In this document: piece after piece, positions 11,570 through 22,056 of the stretch | How positions within the stretch are numbered: position 1 is the first letter of the stretch | How the letters are laid out: each line of letters begins with the position of its first letter | Assembly: GCF_007754425.1 (NCBI RefSeq) | Contig: NZ_CP037452.1 | Coordinates: forward strand, 3,819,164 to 3,883,163 | DNA: 64,000 nt | Direction: 5' to 3' | Origin: Gimesia fumaroli | GTDB taxonomy: Bacteria; Planctomycetota; Planctomycetia; Planctomycetales; Planctomycetaceae | The notes under the pieces: generated by a model | What the model saw: only the letters and a program-made list of their open reading frames with translations | The model's database searches: none | Told to the model about the DNA's origin: nothing | Program-made: the position numbers and the translations under genes

Positions 11570-11665
11570 TTGAATTCCTTTCACATTGAAGTGCCTGATC
11601 TGTTTTATTCAGGCGTGAGATGTTTGTGTCTGCTGTAATATCGAAGCTGTTGCTTTGAGTTTTGT

Positions 11666-14407
11666 TTAATGAACGAGCATGAATTCCTTAGTGTTCAGTA
11701 CCGCCCAGATCAGATCGTAAACTCCTGCCATTTTATCTTGAGACTCATTCAGATATTTTCTGGCAGCCGTTCTTTCTGATTCAGTAGGATACCGACTCAA
11801 GCTTCTCAAATACGTTCTTGTGATAATCTCCTCTGTTTTGTCAGCGGGGATTGGTTTTTCGAGAGTTTGCATCCGGGCTGGTCCTTTGCCCATGCGAGAC
11901 GATAGCTGCTTCATCTTCTTCAACTGAGCAGTCAAAGTGCGTAACCGTTTTTGAGCCTGTTGCAGCTGCTTCTTCTTGTCTTCCTGATTTTTCAACTGAT
12001 TGACTCTCTGTTTTGCCGCTTTGGCCTGTTCTTTAACCTGATCCATTCGATCATTCATGTGTTCTTTTTGCTCGTTGGGTTTTTGAACGGCACCCAGTTG
12101 CTGTCCGACCTGGAACAACCAACTGCTGTTAGAACGGTTGATCGCGGAATAGACATCGTTGTCATTTTTAATGTACATCGTCTGGAGCAGACTGGGATCG
12201 ACGGAGCGATCACAGTCACAGTTACTTTCGCGTGTTGAGCGGCCAAAGATCGTCAAGGCGTATTGCTTGTCGCGTATTGCGCGATTACGAACACCGGAAG
12301 CGGCAATTCCGATCGCACGACTGTCGATGCTGTTTTTGAAGGAATCGATGGCATCGTCAGAAGCGGTTGCCTGATGAATGGCATCGTATAAAACTTCCGC
12401 CGGCATACGACGGGGGATAAAGTGGCTGAAGTTCACTTCGTCCAGCTCGTTCGTCTTGTTGGTTTTCCAGCTGCGTTGATAAGTATCACTGTTTGCGATT
12501 TCGCGATGCAGCCACTTCATGTCGAAGTCACGGCGGGCAAACTCGCGAGACAGGTAATCAAGCAGTGGACCATTGCTGGGAGGATTCGCCAGGTTCAAGT
12601 CATCTGCGGGTTCGATAATGCCCCGATTGAAGTAAGACGCCCAGACCCGATTCACGAACGCCTTGGCGAAATAGGGATTATCTTCACGGCGTAACCATTC
12701 CATCAAAGCCGTCCGTGGATCATCCATTTTATTGATTTCTACCACTTCGGCTCCCAGCAGCTTGGCAGTAGCCGGGCTCTGTCTGTTGTTACGTCGTTTC
12801 TTTTGTTTTTTGTTCTTATTATTGTTCGCTTTCTGGACGCGTGCCTTAGGCACATACACTTCCATGAAAGGAACCTCTTTGCCGTTTTTAATCTGTTTAT
12901 TCAACTCGCGAACCAACTGGTTACCACGTACTTTGTCGGCACCGAGTTCTTCCACCATGGCCGTGTATTCCTGACGTGACTCGGGGTTCACGCCGAAATT
13001 GACCCGTGTAAAGAAGCCACGGAATTCTTTAAAGTCGGTTTGTGTCCATTGATCAAAAGGATGTTTGTGGCATTGGGCACATTGAATCCGGATGCCCAGG
13101 AATGTGTAGGCAAAACCGAGTACACGGTCGTCGGGGTTGCGGAAATTCCGTCTGGCCCAGTAGTACGGCATATGATCGCGGTCTGCGAATTCCTGTCCTG
13201 GTTTCTCCTGATAGATCTTATTCATCGATTTGGTGAACTGGTCGAAATCTTCGCCAGGCTCCCGGCTGGTCGCCAGCAGGATGCCTTCGACGATTTTATC
13301 ATAGCCTTCGTTATCCTCGACGCGTTTTTTAATCCAGTCATACCAGTGCTGGCTGGGGAGTTCCCGGACAGGAGCGGCGTTAATCAAATCGTCATAGTTA
13401 TTTTGTGTGAAATCACAAAGCTTGGTCGTCCACCAGGCAGCATAGCCGGGGCTTTCGATCAGCTCGTCGATTTTTTCCGATCGCTTGTTGGGCGATTTGT
13501 TATTGAGGAACGCTTCAATTTCATGAGGGGCTGGCAGCGTACCGGTCAGGTCGAGGCTGACACGACGCAGGAATTCAGCATCATCACAGGTCTCAGCGGG
13601 GACCATGCCTAGTTTTTGCAGTTTAGCAATAACCAGCTTGTCAATTTTAGTGTTGGCAGCGATTTGCGGGTAGTTCTTACCGTATTGATCCGAAACCGGC
13701 TGCAGAACAGGAACCGGGATCACACCTGAGTCATAAAAGGCGACAACATGTGTGTCTCCGGGCTTGGCGGCGATGACAACACCTGTTTCAGAAATCGTAG
13801 CGATCTGCTCATTGTTGGTCTGGTAGCGACACAGAGGTGTGACATCTTCTTTTGTGCCATCCGACCAGACAGCGACAGCCCGCAAAGCAACCGTCTCCCC
13901 TTCTTTCTTGAACTGAATGGCATTGGGAGTGACTTCCAGTCGCTCAAATTTCGGCGCGTCTTTCAGAACTCCTTGTGCGCCATTTTCAATCCAGCGCGAC
14001 AAGAGCCGATGCTGCCAGCTGTTGGGTTTAAAACGCTGGCCCCCTTCATGGTCGACTTCTTCCAGTGCTTTTTGCAGGATTAAACTTTTAGCAGGATCTT
14101 TCAGATTGATTCGAGCGACATCTTCGGCCGTCATCTGTTTGTGGTCCATGGCAAAGTCATAGCCGAACAGGGAAAGTCGAAAGTCTCCTTTTCCCTGGAA
14201 GGAGCCATGGCAGGCACGGCCGTTACAGCCCAGCTTGCCTAGTAAAGGAACGACATGCTGCTGGAACTGAGGTGTTTCCTTAGTCTCTGGTGCAGCGAAT
14301 CTCTGGGTGACTGGCTGTTTGATGTCTGCGGCAGTCGCGGCTGCAGTCAATGCCAGTAAACCGGCCATGAATGTAAAACAGTAACTTGTCATTCTGATTG
14401 ATTTCAT
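11666..14407 (-). CDS. DUF1549/DUF1553 protein with Ig-like domain and CX4CH motif
   Basis: 913 residues with a signal peptide (about 1-27). The N-terminal domain resembles a cytochrome c but carries CNGRACH (61-67), a CX4CH motif, in GKLGCNGRACHGSFQGKG. A bacterial Ig-like (Big_2-type) domain follows at about 155-245 (VWSDGTKEDVTPLCRYQT, ISETGVVIAAKPG). DUF1549 occupies about 250-480 (RRVSLDLTGTLPAPHEIEAF, CAQCHKHPFDQWTQ); a Lys/Asn-rich linker is at about 545-565; DUF1553 runs to the end with an inserted coiled coil of about 50 residues (MDQVKEQAKAAKQRVNQLKN). ATG at 14407 has AAGGTG 5 nt upstream. It lies about 95 nt before the DUF1501 gene. Confidence 0.92.
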   Translation of the reverse strand: MKSIRMTSYCFTFMAGLLALTAAATAADIKQPVTQRFAAPETKETPQFQQHVVPLLGKLGCNGRACHGSFQGKGDFRLSLFGYDFAMDHKQMTAEDVARINLKDPAKSLILQKALEEVDHEGGQRFKPNSWQHRLLSRWIENGAQGVLKDAPKFERLEVTPNAIQFKKEGETVALRAVAVWSDGTKEDVTPLCRYQTNNEQIATISETGVVIAAKPGDTHVVAFYDSGVIPVPVLQPVSDQYGKNYPQIAANTKIDKLVIAKLQKLGMVPAETCDDAEFLRRVSLDLTGTLPAPHEIEAFLNNKSPNKRSEKIDELIESPGYAAWWTTKLCDFTQNNYDDLINAAPVRELPSQHWYDWIKKRVEDNEGYDKIVEGILLATSREPGEDFDQFTKSMNKIYQEKPGQEFADRDHMPYYWARRNFRNPDDRVLGFAYTFLGIRIQCAQCHKHPFDQWTQTDFKEFRGFFTRVNFGVNPESRQEYTAMVEELGADKVRGNQLVRELNKQIKNGKEVPFMEVYVPKARVQKANNNKNKKQKKRRNNRQSPATAKLLGAEVVEINKMDDPRTALMEWLRREDNPYFAKAFVNRVWASYFNRGIIEPADDLNLANPPSNGPLLDYLSREFARRDFDMKWLHREIANSDTYQRSWKTNKTNELDEVNFSHFIPRRMPAEVLYDAIHQATASDDAIDSFKNSIDSRAIGIAASGVRNRAIRDKQYALTIFGRSTRESNCDCDRSVDPSLLQTMYIKNDNDVYSAINRSNSSWLFQVGQQLGAVQKPNEQKEHMNDRMDQVKEQAKAAKQRVNQLKNQEDKKKQLQQAQKRLRTLTAQLKKMKQLSSRMGKGPARMQTLEKPIPADKTEEIITRTYLRSLSRYPTESERTAARKYLNESQDKMAGVYDLIWAVLNTKEFMLVH

Positions 14408-14457
14408 AACACACCTTGCATAAGGGACGACATAATGTCAGCCAAAGGGTAATCCGT

Positions 14458-15132
14458 TTACTTTTGTTTCTTGTCTTTTTGACCCGATTTTTTGATGCTG
14501 CGATTAATCTTATTAAATTCTGCATCAACAAATTTGTTTCGGTTTTGTTCGATCTCTTCAATGGATTTCTGCAGTTTTTGAACTCGCTTTTCCGCCAGCT
14601 TTTGATCGTGTTTTAATAATTCCAGTTGCAGATCAACGCGTTGTTTAATTAACGATTTTAATTCGGATTTATCTTCCGAACTTCCCATCACGGAAACACG
14701 GGCTGCCAGCAGGCGAATGCGGGAATCAATTTCCCAGCGTTCTAACGTCAGCCGATAGCGTTCACCGTCCCGATTTTTAAAACGTTCCAGTCGGGTGAGC
14801 GTATTATCCAGATCGCGAATGGCGCGTTTGTATTCGCGGGGCTTATGTTTTTTGAGACGCTGGATCAGTTTTGCTAGTTCCGGGTGATGCGACTTTGCGA
14901 ATTCGAGTGCCAGTTTTTCCCGCTCCACGTTAAGAGGATGGGAATTCTTGCGATTTTTTTCGCTTGATTTGGATGGTTTGCCTTTGGATGAGTCGCCTTT
15001 CGAGATCGAAACAGTTTCCGACTGAGCTGGTTTTTCTGCATTCACAAAAGAGACCAGTGAACCGCAGAGGCAGAACACCAGACCGGCGATCAGACAGGAA
15101 AGATTTCGAATTTTCATATGAGTGAATAACAT
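14458..15132 (-). CDS. Secreted basic coiled-coil protein
   Basis: About 224 residues: a signal peptide (IRNLSCLIAGLVFCLCGSLVSFVNA) followed by an extended, highly charged Lys/Arg/Glu-rich helix with heptad-like leucines (LAKLIQRLKKHKPREYKRAIRDLDNTLTRLERF). I recognise no named family. The start is uncertain: ATG at 15132 (just after the TGA of the upstream gene, suggesting coupling) or ATG at 15117; neither has a clear ribosome site. It sits between the putative anti-sigma gene and the DUF1549/1553 gene, so it may be a periplasmic partner in that system; this is inference. Confidence 0.7.
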   Translation of the reverse strand: MLFTHMKIRNLSCLIAGLVFCLCGSLVSFVNAEKPAQSETVSISKGDSSKGKPSKSSEKNRKNSHPLNVEREKLALEFAKSHHPELAKLIQRLKKHKPREYKRAIRDLDNTLTRLERFKNRDGERYRLTLERWEIDSRIRLLAARVSVMGSSEDKSELKSLIKQRVDLQLELLKHDQKLAEKRVQKLQKSIEEIEQNRNKFVDAEFNKINRSIKKSGQKDKKQK

Positions 15133-15136
15133 CAAA

Positions 15137-15724
15137 TCAATTCACACTTTCTTCCGGGAGAGAGACGGCGGTGTAAAGCCATTCAGGAATATCCAGTGAC
15201 TGGTTCTCGGCCAGGGCGTTGGGTTGATCGATGAAATCAATCGATTCGGCACTGGGAGTCAAAGCGACGGTAATGCTGCTGTCTTCAGCCGATTCAGACC
15301 AGAGATCCAGCACATGTTCCAAGTCTTCCTGTGAGGGTTCTGTTTGAGCGAGCGTTGTGCCTGGTGTGTCATCAGCGGCTGGCCTGGTCAGTAGAAACGT
15401 GACAGTCACTAAGAGGACCGCGGCGCAACTGATCAGAGCCCATTGTTGGGGCCGTGAGACAAGAGTGCTACGTGTATTCAGGGTTGCCTGTGTTGTTCTG
15501 GCGGCTGAGGAGTTGACGACTGGTACGGGCTCCAGCGTTTTCAGTCCTGCCAGCAGTTGCGTCGCCGTGGCTAATGCTTCGCGGGCCTCCTGCCGTTCTG
15601 AGAGTAGCAATTCAAAGGCTTCCGATTCCTGTTCAGAAAGTTCATTTGACAGGTATTGAAACGCGACCCAGTCCAGATCGACAGGATCATTGTCAGGTGT
15701 TGCGTTGCTGAAATGGTTTTTCAT
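15137..15724 (-). CDS. Putative membrane-anchored anti-sigma factor
   Basis: 195 residues. The cytoplasmic N-terminal part (about 1-90) is acidic, with DWVAFQYLSNELSEQESEAFELLL, the helix pattern seen in planctomycete anti-sigma proteins. One membrane helix lies at about 95-112 (WALISCAAVLLVTVTFLL), then a periplasmic tail. No zinc HxxxCxxC motif is visible. It lies 27 nt downstream of the ECF sigma gene, the standard arrangement. ATG at 15724 is chosen over an upstream TTG. The identification rests on topology and position. Confidence 0.72.
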   Translation of the reverse strand: MKNHFSNATPDNDPVDLDWVAFQYLSNELSEQESEAFELLLSERQEAREALATATQLLAGLKTLEPVPVVNSSAARTTQATLNTRSTLVSRPQQWALISCAAVLLVTVTFLLTRPAADDTPGTTLAQTEPSQEDLEHVLDLWSESAEDSSITVALTPSAESIDFIDQPNALAENQSLDIPEWLYTAVSLPEESVN

Positions 15725-15751
15725 AATAACCAACTTAAGTAATAGACGAGA

Positions 15752-16285
15752 TCAAGGATTCTCGGATGGATGATCAATTTGCTTCGACAGGGTTTTAATG
15801 GCGAGTCGCATGCGAGTCAGCACGGTTCCCAGTGGAAGACCGAATTCTTGAGCGATTTCGTTAAACGTTTTATTCTGATAAATTCTGGCGATGACAATAG
15901 CTTGTTGATTTTCAGGCAGGTTACTCAACGCCTGTCTGATCTGTTCTCGATTTTCATCCTCTAAAAGCCCCTGCTCTGGCGTCTCTGTCCAGAAGGCATT
16001 GGTTGTATGACTCAGATTGTTCAGCGATTTTTTATGAATCTTATTGCGACGGAGCAACGCCATGGATTCATGATAAGCCACTCGAAATAGCCAGCCTTTA
16101 CGTGTCTCTTCCTTTGATTGCCCTCCCGATTGGAGTGCCTTGGAAAACGTCAGTTGGAATACTTCATCAACCAGATCATGGTTGCGTAGTAACCCCGTCA
16201 AAAAAGCGCGCAGCTCAACCGCATGTGTTTCGACTAATTGATGGACGATCTCGGGGGCGAGCTTGCCATCGTTACCGGTGGCCAA
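15752..16285 (-). CDS. ECF-type RNA polymerase sigma factor
   Basis: 177 residues with two sigma domains. Region 2 spans about 20-90 (GLLRNHDLVDEVFQLTFSKAL, GWLFRVAYHESMALLRR); region 4 spans about 115-170 (LPENQQAIVIARIYQNKTFNEIAQEFGLPLGTVLTRMRLAIKTL), including the helix-turn-helix. The start is TTG at 16285: an in-frame TAG lies just upstream, no ATG occurs before region 2, and GGGAG lies 7 nt before the TTG. It heads a run of six same-strand genes to 9675, so it probably controls export or surface functions encoded there, with the next gene as its anti-sigma factor. Confidence 0.93.
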   Translation of the reverse strand: MATGNDGKLAPEIVHQLVETHAVELRAFLTGLLRNHDLVDEVFQLTFSKALQSGGQSKEETRKGWLFRVAYHESMALLRRNKIHKKSLNNLSHTTNAFWTETPEQGLLEDENREQIRQALSNLPENQQAIVIARIYQNKTFNEIAQEFGLPLGTVLTRMRLAIKTLSKQIDHPSENP

Positions 16286-16646
16286 TTTCTACTCCCGTCT
16301 CATAACAAAACCACGGCTTTTAGTAATCATGATGCGCGACCTGCCCGAATTATTTTCAGAAACTCATTAGATTTTCCAAAAAGTTCATTTGGGCATAAGA
16401 GAGTGTAAGTCTAATAAAGACATTACGATACAGCATGAATCAGTTTGTGGTCATCCTGTAAAACCTCAGAAAGAATAAGCATCTCAAGGCCGTTATGCAA
16501 AAAGAAATGAGGAAATCGGCGTTGGAACTGGAGAATCACTCAGTGGGAGGTGACGGGCGTGCACTTCCGGGAAGGTCCATTATGAGGCATTGTCGTTCAA
16601 TGCGTGAATGGAAAAAGGCGGGCAGGAGAGCAGTCTCTCTCAGGTG
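16286..16646. other. Intergenic region upstream of the sigma gene
   Basis: 361 bases between the sigma gene start and the stop of the hydrolase gene on the same strand. It should hold the promoter of the sigma-led run and the end of the hydrolase transcript. I could not identify a convincing ECF-type promoter or a stable T-tailed hairpin. Confidence 0.4.
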
Positions 16647-17687
16647 TTATTGACGGAAGTAAATCGCAGGCACAATTGTCTCGGCGATTTCGGGGTGACT
16701 GTAATAATTGGGGAACATGTGGCCGGCACCAACACACTTGGAAACATCAATATCGTGGACGCGGTTGTATTCATCACCCAATGCGCGGCGATCGAGCCAG
16801 GTGAATCCAGTGCGAGCTAAAGCGCGTCGAGAGATGGGGGCCAGGATCGGATAGAACAGCAGGATGCGGTCTTTTTTATTGCGAAGATTCACCAGGCAGT
16901 CGGTACAGTTCAAGGCACAGCCGTATCGTTGTCCCGGGTTCAACCAGTTGTGATTGATCGCAGCGGCGGCAAAAACAGCGCGAAATTGCCGACAACGACA
17001 GCAGATGTGAATTCCACATTCCTGTAGAGAGACCCCTTGAATCGAGCCCCCTCCCATCAGGTGCATCGCTGAAGAGACGGTGCGAGCACCATGGCTGTGT
17101 CCCAGCAGGCTGATTTGATGATGTGGAGGTAATTCGGAAATCAAACGTGCCAGATAGTGGCCATTGTATTCTGCCCGTTTCCCAAGAATATTGACATCGA
17201 TGGGTAAGATCTTTGTTTTCAGTTCATCACTGGGCCAGGTAAAAAAGATTACGTTCAACGGTGCCTGTGGTGCCGCGTTTCTCAACCAGAAGTAGGTGTT
17301 ATAGGCATCGGTCAGGGCACTTTCCCATTCGACAAAACTGCCATGCACCATGATGCAAATCGGTGCATTGGGGTTGAGGGCCTGGGTCATCGTCTCAAAC
17401 GTAGATTCCGTCACACAACCCTCTTCGCTGGAGCGATACACATCAAATTCACAACAGGGACAGCAACATTCACTTTTCTGAATACAACAGCGGCTACTGA
17501 CAACCCAGTAATTGACCTCGGTTACACACGAAGTACAGTCGGGGGCCGAAACGCAGGGGCTTTCCTCGGTCGCACAAACCGGAGGAGCCGCTGGTACACC
17601 TTGCGCAAACAGTTGAGTGGAGCAGAGCAGCAGGCAAAAGCAGAGGAATGCTTTGATCTGCATGGATTGAGTATTCAATAAATTCAT
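16647..17687 (-). CDS. Secreted Cys-rich alpha/beta hydrolase-like protein
   Basis: 346 residues with a signal peptide (MQIKAFLCFCLLLCSTQLFAQG; a second in-frame ATG, 24 nt inside, directly precedes it). The first 100 residues hold about 15 Cys, including the tight cluster SECCCPCCEF. Then an alpha/beta hydrolase core: APICIMVHGSFVEWESAL (oxyanion strand), NVIFFTWPSD, and the nucleophile elbow LLGHSHGAR, with catalytic Ser in GHSHG; AAAINHNW and the late GAGHMFPNYYSHPE could give the acid and His. It resembles DUF900/lipase-like hydrolases. More Cys lie at ECGIHICCRCRQF and NCTDCL. It probably acts outside the cytoplasm and is disulfide-stabilised. Confidence 0.75.
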   Translation of the reverse strand: MNLLNTQSMQIKAFLCFCLLLCSTQLFAQGVPAAPPVCATEESPCVSAPDCTSCVTEVNYWVVSSRCCIQKSECCCPCCEFDVYRSSEEGCVTESTFETMTQALNPNAPICIMVHGSFVEWESALTDAYNTYFWLRNAAPQAPLNVIFFTWPSDELKTKILPIDVNILGKRAEYNGHYLARLISELPPHHQISLLGHSHGARTVSSAMHLMGGGSIQGVSLQECGIHICCRCRQFRAVFAAAAINHNWLNPGQRYGCALNCTDCLVNLRNKKDRILLFYPILAPISRRALARTGFTWLDRRALGDEYNRVHDIDVSKCVGAGHMFPNYYSHPEIAETIVPAIYFRQ

Positions 17688-18067
17688 TGGCCTGATTTAT
17701 TCAATTCAATGGATGAGTGGGACAAGCCCGAAGTCGGGTTTGGTGTTGGCTTTCAGAACCATTTGAGCTGCAACGTGAAACCGAGACCGTGATCGATTCC
17801 CCTGGCGTGCTCAAGATCATCTTTTCTCTCATGCAGCGCGCATTATCTGTCTGGTAATGCACGAAGTGCTTTTAAGGGGTATCGGTCTTCTCCCACTTAT
17901 AATAGCGCAATTTGATACAATCTCCGGTTTTAGGGGTTGCAGCCCTGTTTCTTTGGGGGGAGAGCGAAAAAAGATGCAATCAGACTAAAGTGCCATGTGG
18001 TGAGGCAGACACAGTCAGTCTGAGATGAGGAAAGGCAGGTAGTTTTGGAAGAATCGTAGAGTTGTTT
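17688..18067. other. Intergenic region, nothing clear
   Basis: 380 bases between the end of the nitrate operon (18068) and the start of the hydrolase gene (17687), both on the minus strand. Only a weak 7-bp hairpin near 17727-17744 without a T-tail is visible. No credible ORF on either strand. Confidence 0.4.
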
Positions 18068-20275
18068 CTAATTTTTGACCACGCGAACCGCACAACACTT
18101 ATACGAGGGTTGGCTGGAATACGGATCGAAGACGGCGTCGGTCAGTCGGTTCGTTTCTTCATAGTGCATCGGAATGAACAGCTGCTTGGGTTGGACCGAC
18201 TGTGTTACAAACGCTCGTGCTTTGAGGCGGCCCCGTTGCGATTCCACAAAAATCACTTCGTTGGGTTTGATGGAATAATGTGTTGCGTCCTGTGGATTCA
18301 TTTCGACGTAGATCTGGTTGGGATAGAGTTTGCGCAGGACGTCGGAATTCTTTGTTCTGGTTTGTGTATGCCATTGAGAGGCCGTTCCCCGCCCTGTGAG
18401 TAAGATAAACGGATATTGCTCGTTCGGCGGCTCCGGCATTTTAGTGGGTTCCGAAAACATGAATCTGGCCCGTCCATTGGAGTGAAAGAACTGGCCATCA
18501 GAAAATAATCGTCGCTGTTGTTCGGGCGGCTTCGCTTCCGTTTCGGCAAGCGGCCATTGAATGCCCCCCTGCTCCTCAATTTCTGCGTAATCTTCAATTC
18601 CGGAAAAATCACAGGGCTGATCAGCCGAGAGCTGTTTCATGAATTGAAATACATCTTCCGGCGATTTCCATTCTGAAAAGAGATCCGCACAACCCCAGTA
18701 TTGTGCGATCAATTTAAAGATCGAAAAGTCAGACAATGCCTGGCCGGGCGCACGGGTCACCCGTTTGACCCGACCGATCCGACGTTCGGCATTAATGAAG
18801 GTCCCCTCTTTTTCTCCCCACCCCGCAGCGGGCAGGATTAGGTCGGCGTGCCGCGCCGTTTCTGTGTTATGGTACATATCCTGAACCACCAGAAAGTCCA
18901 GTCGGTCCAGAATATCGCGAATCTGTCCCTGGTTGATCCAAGAGTGCGCGGGATTCGTGCAGATAACCCAGAGCCCTTTAATTTTTCCCGCCAGAATGCC
19001 TTCGATAATTTTGTGATAAGGCAGACTGTTTTCCGCAGGAATCTGATCCACAGGGATCGATAGAATATCAGCGACCTTGTTGCGATGTTCTTCATTCAGG
19101 AAGTCGTGCCCACCTAACAGATTGGTGGTGTTGCTGAATAAACGGGACCCCATCGCGTTACACTGGCCGGTGATTGAATTGGGGCCTGTGCCTGGTTTCC
19201 CGATGTTTCCTGTCATCAGCGCCAGATTGATGAGCGACTGAGCCGTGCGAACACCCTGATAACTTTGATTGACGCCCATCGTCCACCAGAAGGAAACGCG
19301 TTTTCCGGAGTGGATCAATTCCGCAAATTGTTCGATGGTTTCCTGAGTGAGCCCCGTCTCGGTAACAACCCGTTCAATCGGATATGCTTTGACGTGGGCT
19401 GTGAACGCTTCAAAATCGTCCGTGTGTGCCTGAATATATTCCTCGTTGATCCAGCCGCGTTCGATAAGAATATTCGCAATCCCATAAAAGAGCGGCAGGT
19501 CGGATTTGGGAGCAATTTGTAAATGTAGCGTGGACTGCATCGCTGTTTCGGTACGGCGTGGATCAACAACGATGATTTTCGGAGAGTGGGGATTGCGCAT
19601 CACACGTTCCCACATAATCGGGTGTGCGATACACGGATTGGCACCAACGAAAACAAGAACGTCTGACTCTTCCAGATCCTGATATGTGAAGGGAGGCGAA
19701 TCGAAGCCAAACGATTGCTTATAGGCAGTCACTGCAGAGGCCATGCACTGCCGCGTGTTGCCATCGCCGTGAACCATGCCCATACCGAATTTGGCAAGTG
19801 CTCCCAGAAACGCCATTTCCTCGGTGACCATCTGGCCGGTACTCAGGAAAGCGACCGAATCGGCCCCGTGTTGTTCCTGGATTGCTTTGAACTTTCTCGA
19901 GAAGAGACTCAGAGCGGTATCCCAGTCGACCGGTTCCCAATGACTGGGCGACTTTTTGACTAAGGGGCTCACTGCCCGATCAGGAGATTTGAGAACCGAT
20001 AAGGCTTCCCAGCCTTTGGGGCACGCCATTCCCAGATTCACAGGGTATTCTGTGGTCGGTGTAATGCAGACGCCTTCCCCATCTTTCAAATGGACATTCA
20101 GGTTACAGCCGGTTCCACAAAATCCGCAGACCATTTGTGTTGTTGCATCGGGGAGATTTTTTTCAGGGACCTTACCAAGACCAAACCCGCCGGGAGAGAG
20201 CAGTAGCTCGCGGGTCAGGTGTCCCTCTTTTTGATGGATCAGCGAAGTCAATTTTGATCGATCGATGATTGACAT
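18068..20275 (-). CDS. nasA: Assimilatory nitrate reductase catalytic subunit (Mo-bisMGD)
   Basis: 735 residues of the molybdopterin oxidoreductase family, reducing nitrate to nitrite in the cytoplasm. The [4Fe-4S] site is C50-x2-C53-x3-C57-x27-C85 ([21 protein letters not shown]). MGD-binding blocks: [80 protein letters not shown] and [16 protein letters not shown]. No Tat signal, so it is cytoplasmic as expected for NasA/NarB types; no C-terminal BFD [2Fe-2S] domain. An upstream in-frame extension overlaps the preceding gene; ATG at 20275 is chosen. It is last in the nitrate operon; electrons probably come from the two preceding proteins. Confidence 0.9.
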   Translation of the reverse strand: MSIIDRSKLTSLIHQKEGHLTRELLLSPGGFGLGKVPEKNLPDATTQMVCGFCGTGCNLNVHLKDGEGVCITPTTEYPVNLGMACPKGWEALSVLKSPDRAVSPLVKKSPSHWEPVDWDTALSLFSRKFKAIQEQHGADSVAFLSTGQMVTEEMAFLGALAKFGMGMVHGDGNTRQCMASAVTAYKQSFGFDSPPFTYQDLEESDVLVFVGANPCIAHPIMWERVMRNPHSPKIIVVDPRRTETAMQSTLHLQIAPKSDLPLFYGIANILIERGWINEEYIQAHTDDFEAFTAHVKAYPIERVVTETGLTQETIEQFAELIHSGKRVSFWWTMGVNQSYQGVRTAQSLINLALMTGNIGKPGTGPNSITGQCNAMGSRLFSNTTNLLGGHDFLNEEHRNKVADILSIPVDQIPAENSLPYHKIIEGILAGKIKGLWVICTNPAHSWINQGQIRDILDRLDFLVVQDMYHNTETARHADLILPAAGWGEKEGTFINAERRIGRVKRVTRAPGQALSDFSIFKLIAQYWGCADLFSEWKSPEDVFQFMKQLSADQPCDFSGIEDYAEIEEQGGIQWPLAETEAKPPEQQRRLFSDGQFFHSNGRARFMFSEPTKMPEPPNEQYPFILLTGRGTASQWHTQTRTKNSDVLRKLYPNQIYVEMNPQDATHYSIKPNEVIFVESQRGRLKARAFVTQSVQPKQLFIPMHYEETNRLTDAVFDPYSSQPSYKCCAVRVVKN

Positions 20276-20304
20276 GAAATCGATTCCAGTATGGCAAAGG
20301 AGTT

Positions 20305-22050
20305 TTATCGTAATACACCGGGCATGCGGGGAGCGGCTACCGCGGAGAAATAAAGGTATCGTTCTAAGAATTCGCCAATTAAGCAGGCAATAAATAAAAT
20401 GCAGACAATAATACACAGAGTGATATTGGGAAGCGGCTCTGTCTGATGATTCAACAGGAAGGCCGGCATCAGAATGCCGCCCAGAATACCGCAGGCAAAA
20501 CGGGCGAGAGTGACGTTCGACAATTCACCACTCATGAGTAAAGCAGAACGTTTGAGTGGCGAATTCTGGAGACGCAGCAGATAACGGAATATGGACGCTT
20601 CAAAACCGAGCTTAATCAGCGTGGTAATGATTAAGGCCTTGGAGAGAAGCGGTCCTGCTTCTGCCATGAGTCGATTTGACTCGGGAGAGTTGTTCTTCAT
20701 GTCTAAAATAAACAGGGTTAACCAGGTCGATGCAATTCCTAACAGGATGGCTGTCAGTGAAAACTTAATCGCCGTCGATTCAAAGCTCCAGAATTCGCGT
20801 TTGGTAAAGACATAGATCATGACCGAACAGAAAATGCCAACGACGCCGACTGCCTCCGCCGTATGTCCTGTCAGAGGCTGCCATGATTTCAATTCCGGAA
20901 ACGATGATGCGGAGACCCAGGTCAAAGCGGCATCTACCATTGCCAGAGTTGCGAAGGCACCGAAGGCGAGGATTTCTCTGCTCAACCAGGAATGTTTCAA
21001 TCCCAGGATGCCACGAAATGCATACTGGGGGCGGCCCAGATGTAGTGTGCTGGCCCCCAATGCGACTAAGCCAAAGAACAGGGCACTTGTCGCTTGAATT
21101 CGAGTCATCACGGCTGTGGTTTCACCGTTGAGATAATATTCCAGCGCCGAGCCGGTAAGAAACGCACCGACCGAAAGCTGGGTCAGCACCAGCATAATCA
21201 CCAACGGCAGGTGGGCATGCTGCGGGCTGGCAGAATAGTAATCGGCGGGCAAGACATTACGGGGAAACGGATTTTTCGATTTATAAGTCGTCGTTGGAAA
21301 TGTGTGTTGTGGATCAGGAGCCGCCGGCAGAAAGGAATTGATTTCTGAATCAGCAATGACCTGTTCTCGATTGACGATTTCAATGGAAATCGCCTGATGT
21401 GGACAGGCCTGCACACACGCGGGCGCTTCGCCGTCGGACAAGCGTTGGCTGCACATATCGCATTTACGAACAATGCCTTTATGACTTTGATATTTGGGAA
21501 CATCATACGGGCAAGCCAAGGTGCAATACTGACAACCAAAACATTGATCGTCGAGATGCTTTACAATTCCCGTTTGCGGGTCTTTTTCATAAGCATTCAC
21601 CGGACACGCATGCATACAGGCGGGTTCCAGACAATGATGACAGGCGGTGGTGACATGCTGATAAATGGGTTCCTGACTCGATCCCCCAATCAGTAAGCCG
21701 ACATCGCGCCATGTCTCATGTTCGTCCAGTCCATTCAGTGAATGGCAGGCCGTGACACAGGCTTTACAGCCGGAACAGCGATCTAGATCGACTTCAAACG
21801 CATATTGCTCGCCTGTTTCTGGCTTCGCGGAGGGAATCAGATCGGCGTAATAGCGTGACTGGGCTGGACTGGTTTGAGATTCATAGTGTCTTGCAAATTG
21901 ATCAACGGCTGTTAAAGACTGCTGTTCCTGCAGCAGCTGTGCAATCAGATTTAGTTCTGTCCCACAGGAAGCATTTCCTTGTGGATGTATCGCAGCTTCA
22001 TCCAGATTAAATGAAAGGTTCTGATTGTTTCCCTCAGCGTTGAAATTCAT
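20305..22050 (-). CDS. Fused DmsB/DmsC-like Fe-S and membrane anchor protein
   Basis: 581 residues. About 80-220 is a four-cluster ferredoxin of the DmsB/NrfC kind: [12 protein letters not shown] (92-103), [14 protein letters not shown] (137-150), [12 protein letters not shown] (170-181), CDMC...CVQACP (197-217). About 280-570 is a DmsC-like anchor with around eight membrane helices ([40 protein letters not shown]). The N-terminal 80 residues are a soluble extension. Its position between an FAD/NAD reductase and NasA suggests that it passes electrons to the nitrate reductase, from quinol or from the reductase. That is inference; a fused DmsBC in an assimilatory operon is uncommon. Confidence 0.88.
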   Translation of the reverse strand: MNFNAEGNNQNLSFNLDEAAIHPQGNASCGTELNLIAQLLQEQQSLTAVDQFARHYESQTSPAQSRYYADLIPSAKPETGEQYAFEVDLDRCSGCKACVTACHSLNGLDEHETWRDVGLLIGGSSQEPIYQHVTTACHHCLEPACMHACPVNAYEKDPQTGIVKHLDDQCFGCQYCTLACPYDVPKYQSHKGIVRKCDMCSQRLSDGEAPACVQACPHQAISIEIVNREQVIADSEINSFLPAAPDPQHTFPTTTYKSKNPFPRNVLPADYYSASPQHAHLPLVIMLVLTQLSVGAFLTGSALEYYLNGETTAVMTRIQATSALFFGLVALGASTLHLGRPQYAFRGILGLKHSWLSREILAFGAFATLAMVDAALTWVSASSFPELKSWQPLTGHTAEAVGVVGIFCSVMIYVFTKREFWSFESTAIKFSLTAILLGIASTWLTLFILDMKNNSPESNRLMAEAGPLLSKALIITTLIKLGFEASIFRYLLRLQNSPLKRSALLMSGELSNVTLARFACGILGGILMPAFLLNHQTEPLPNITLCIIVCILFIACLIGEFLERYLYFSAVAAPRMPGVLR

Positions 22051-22056
22051 GTCTGT

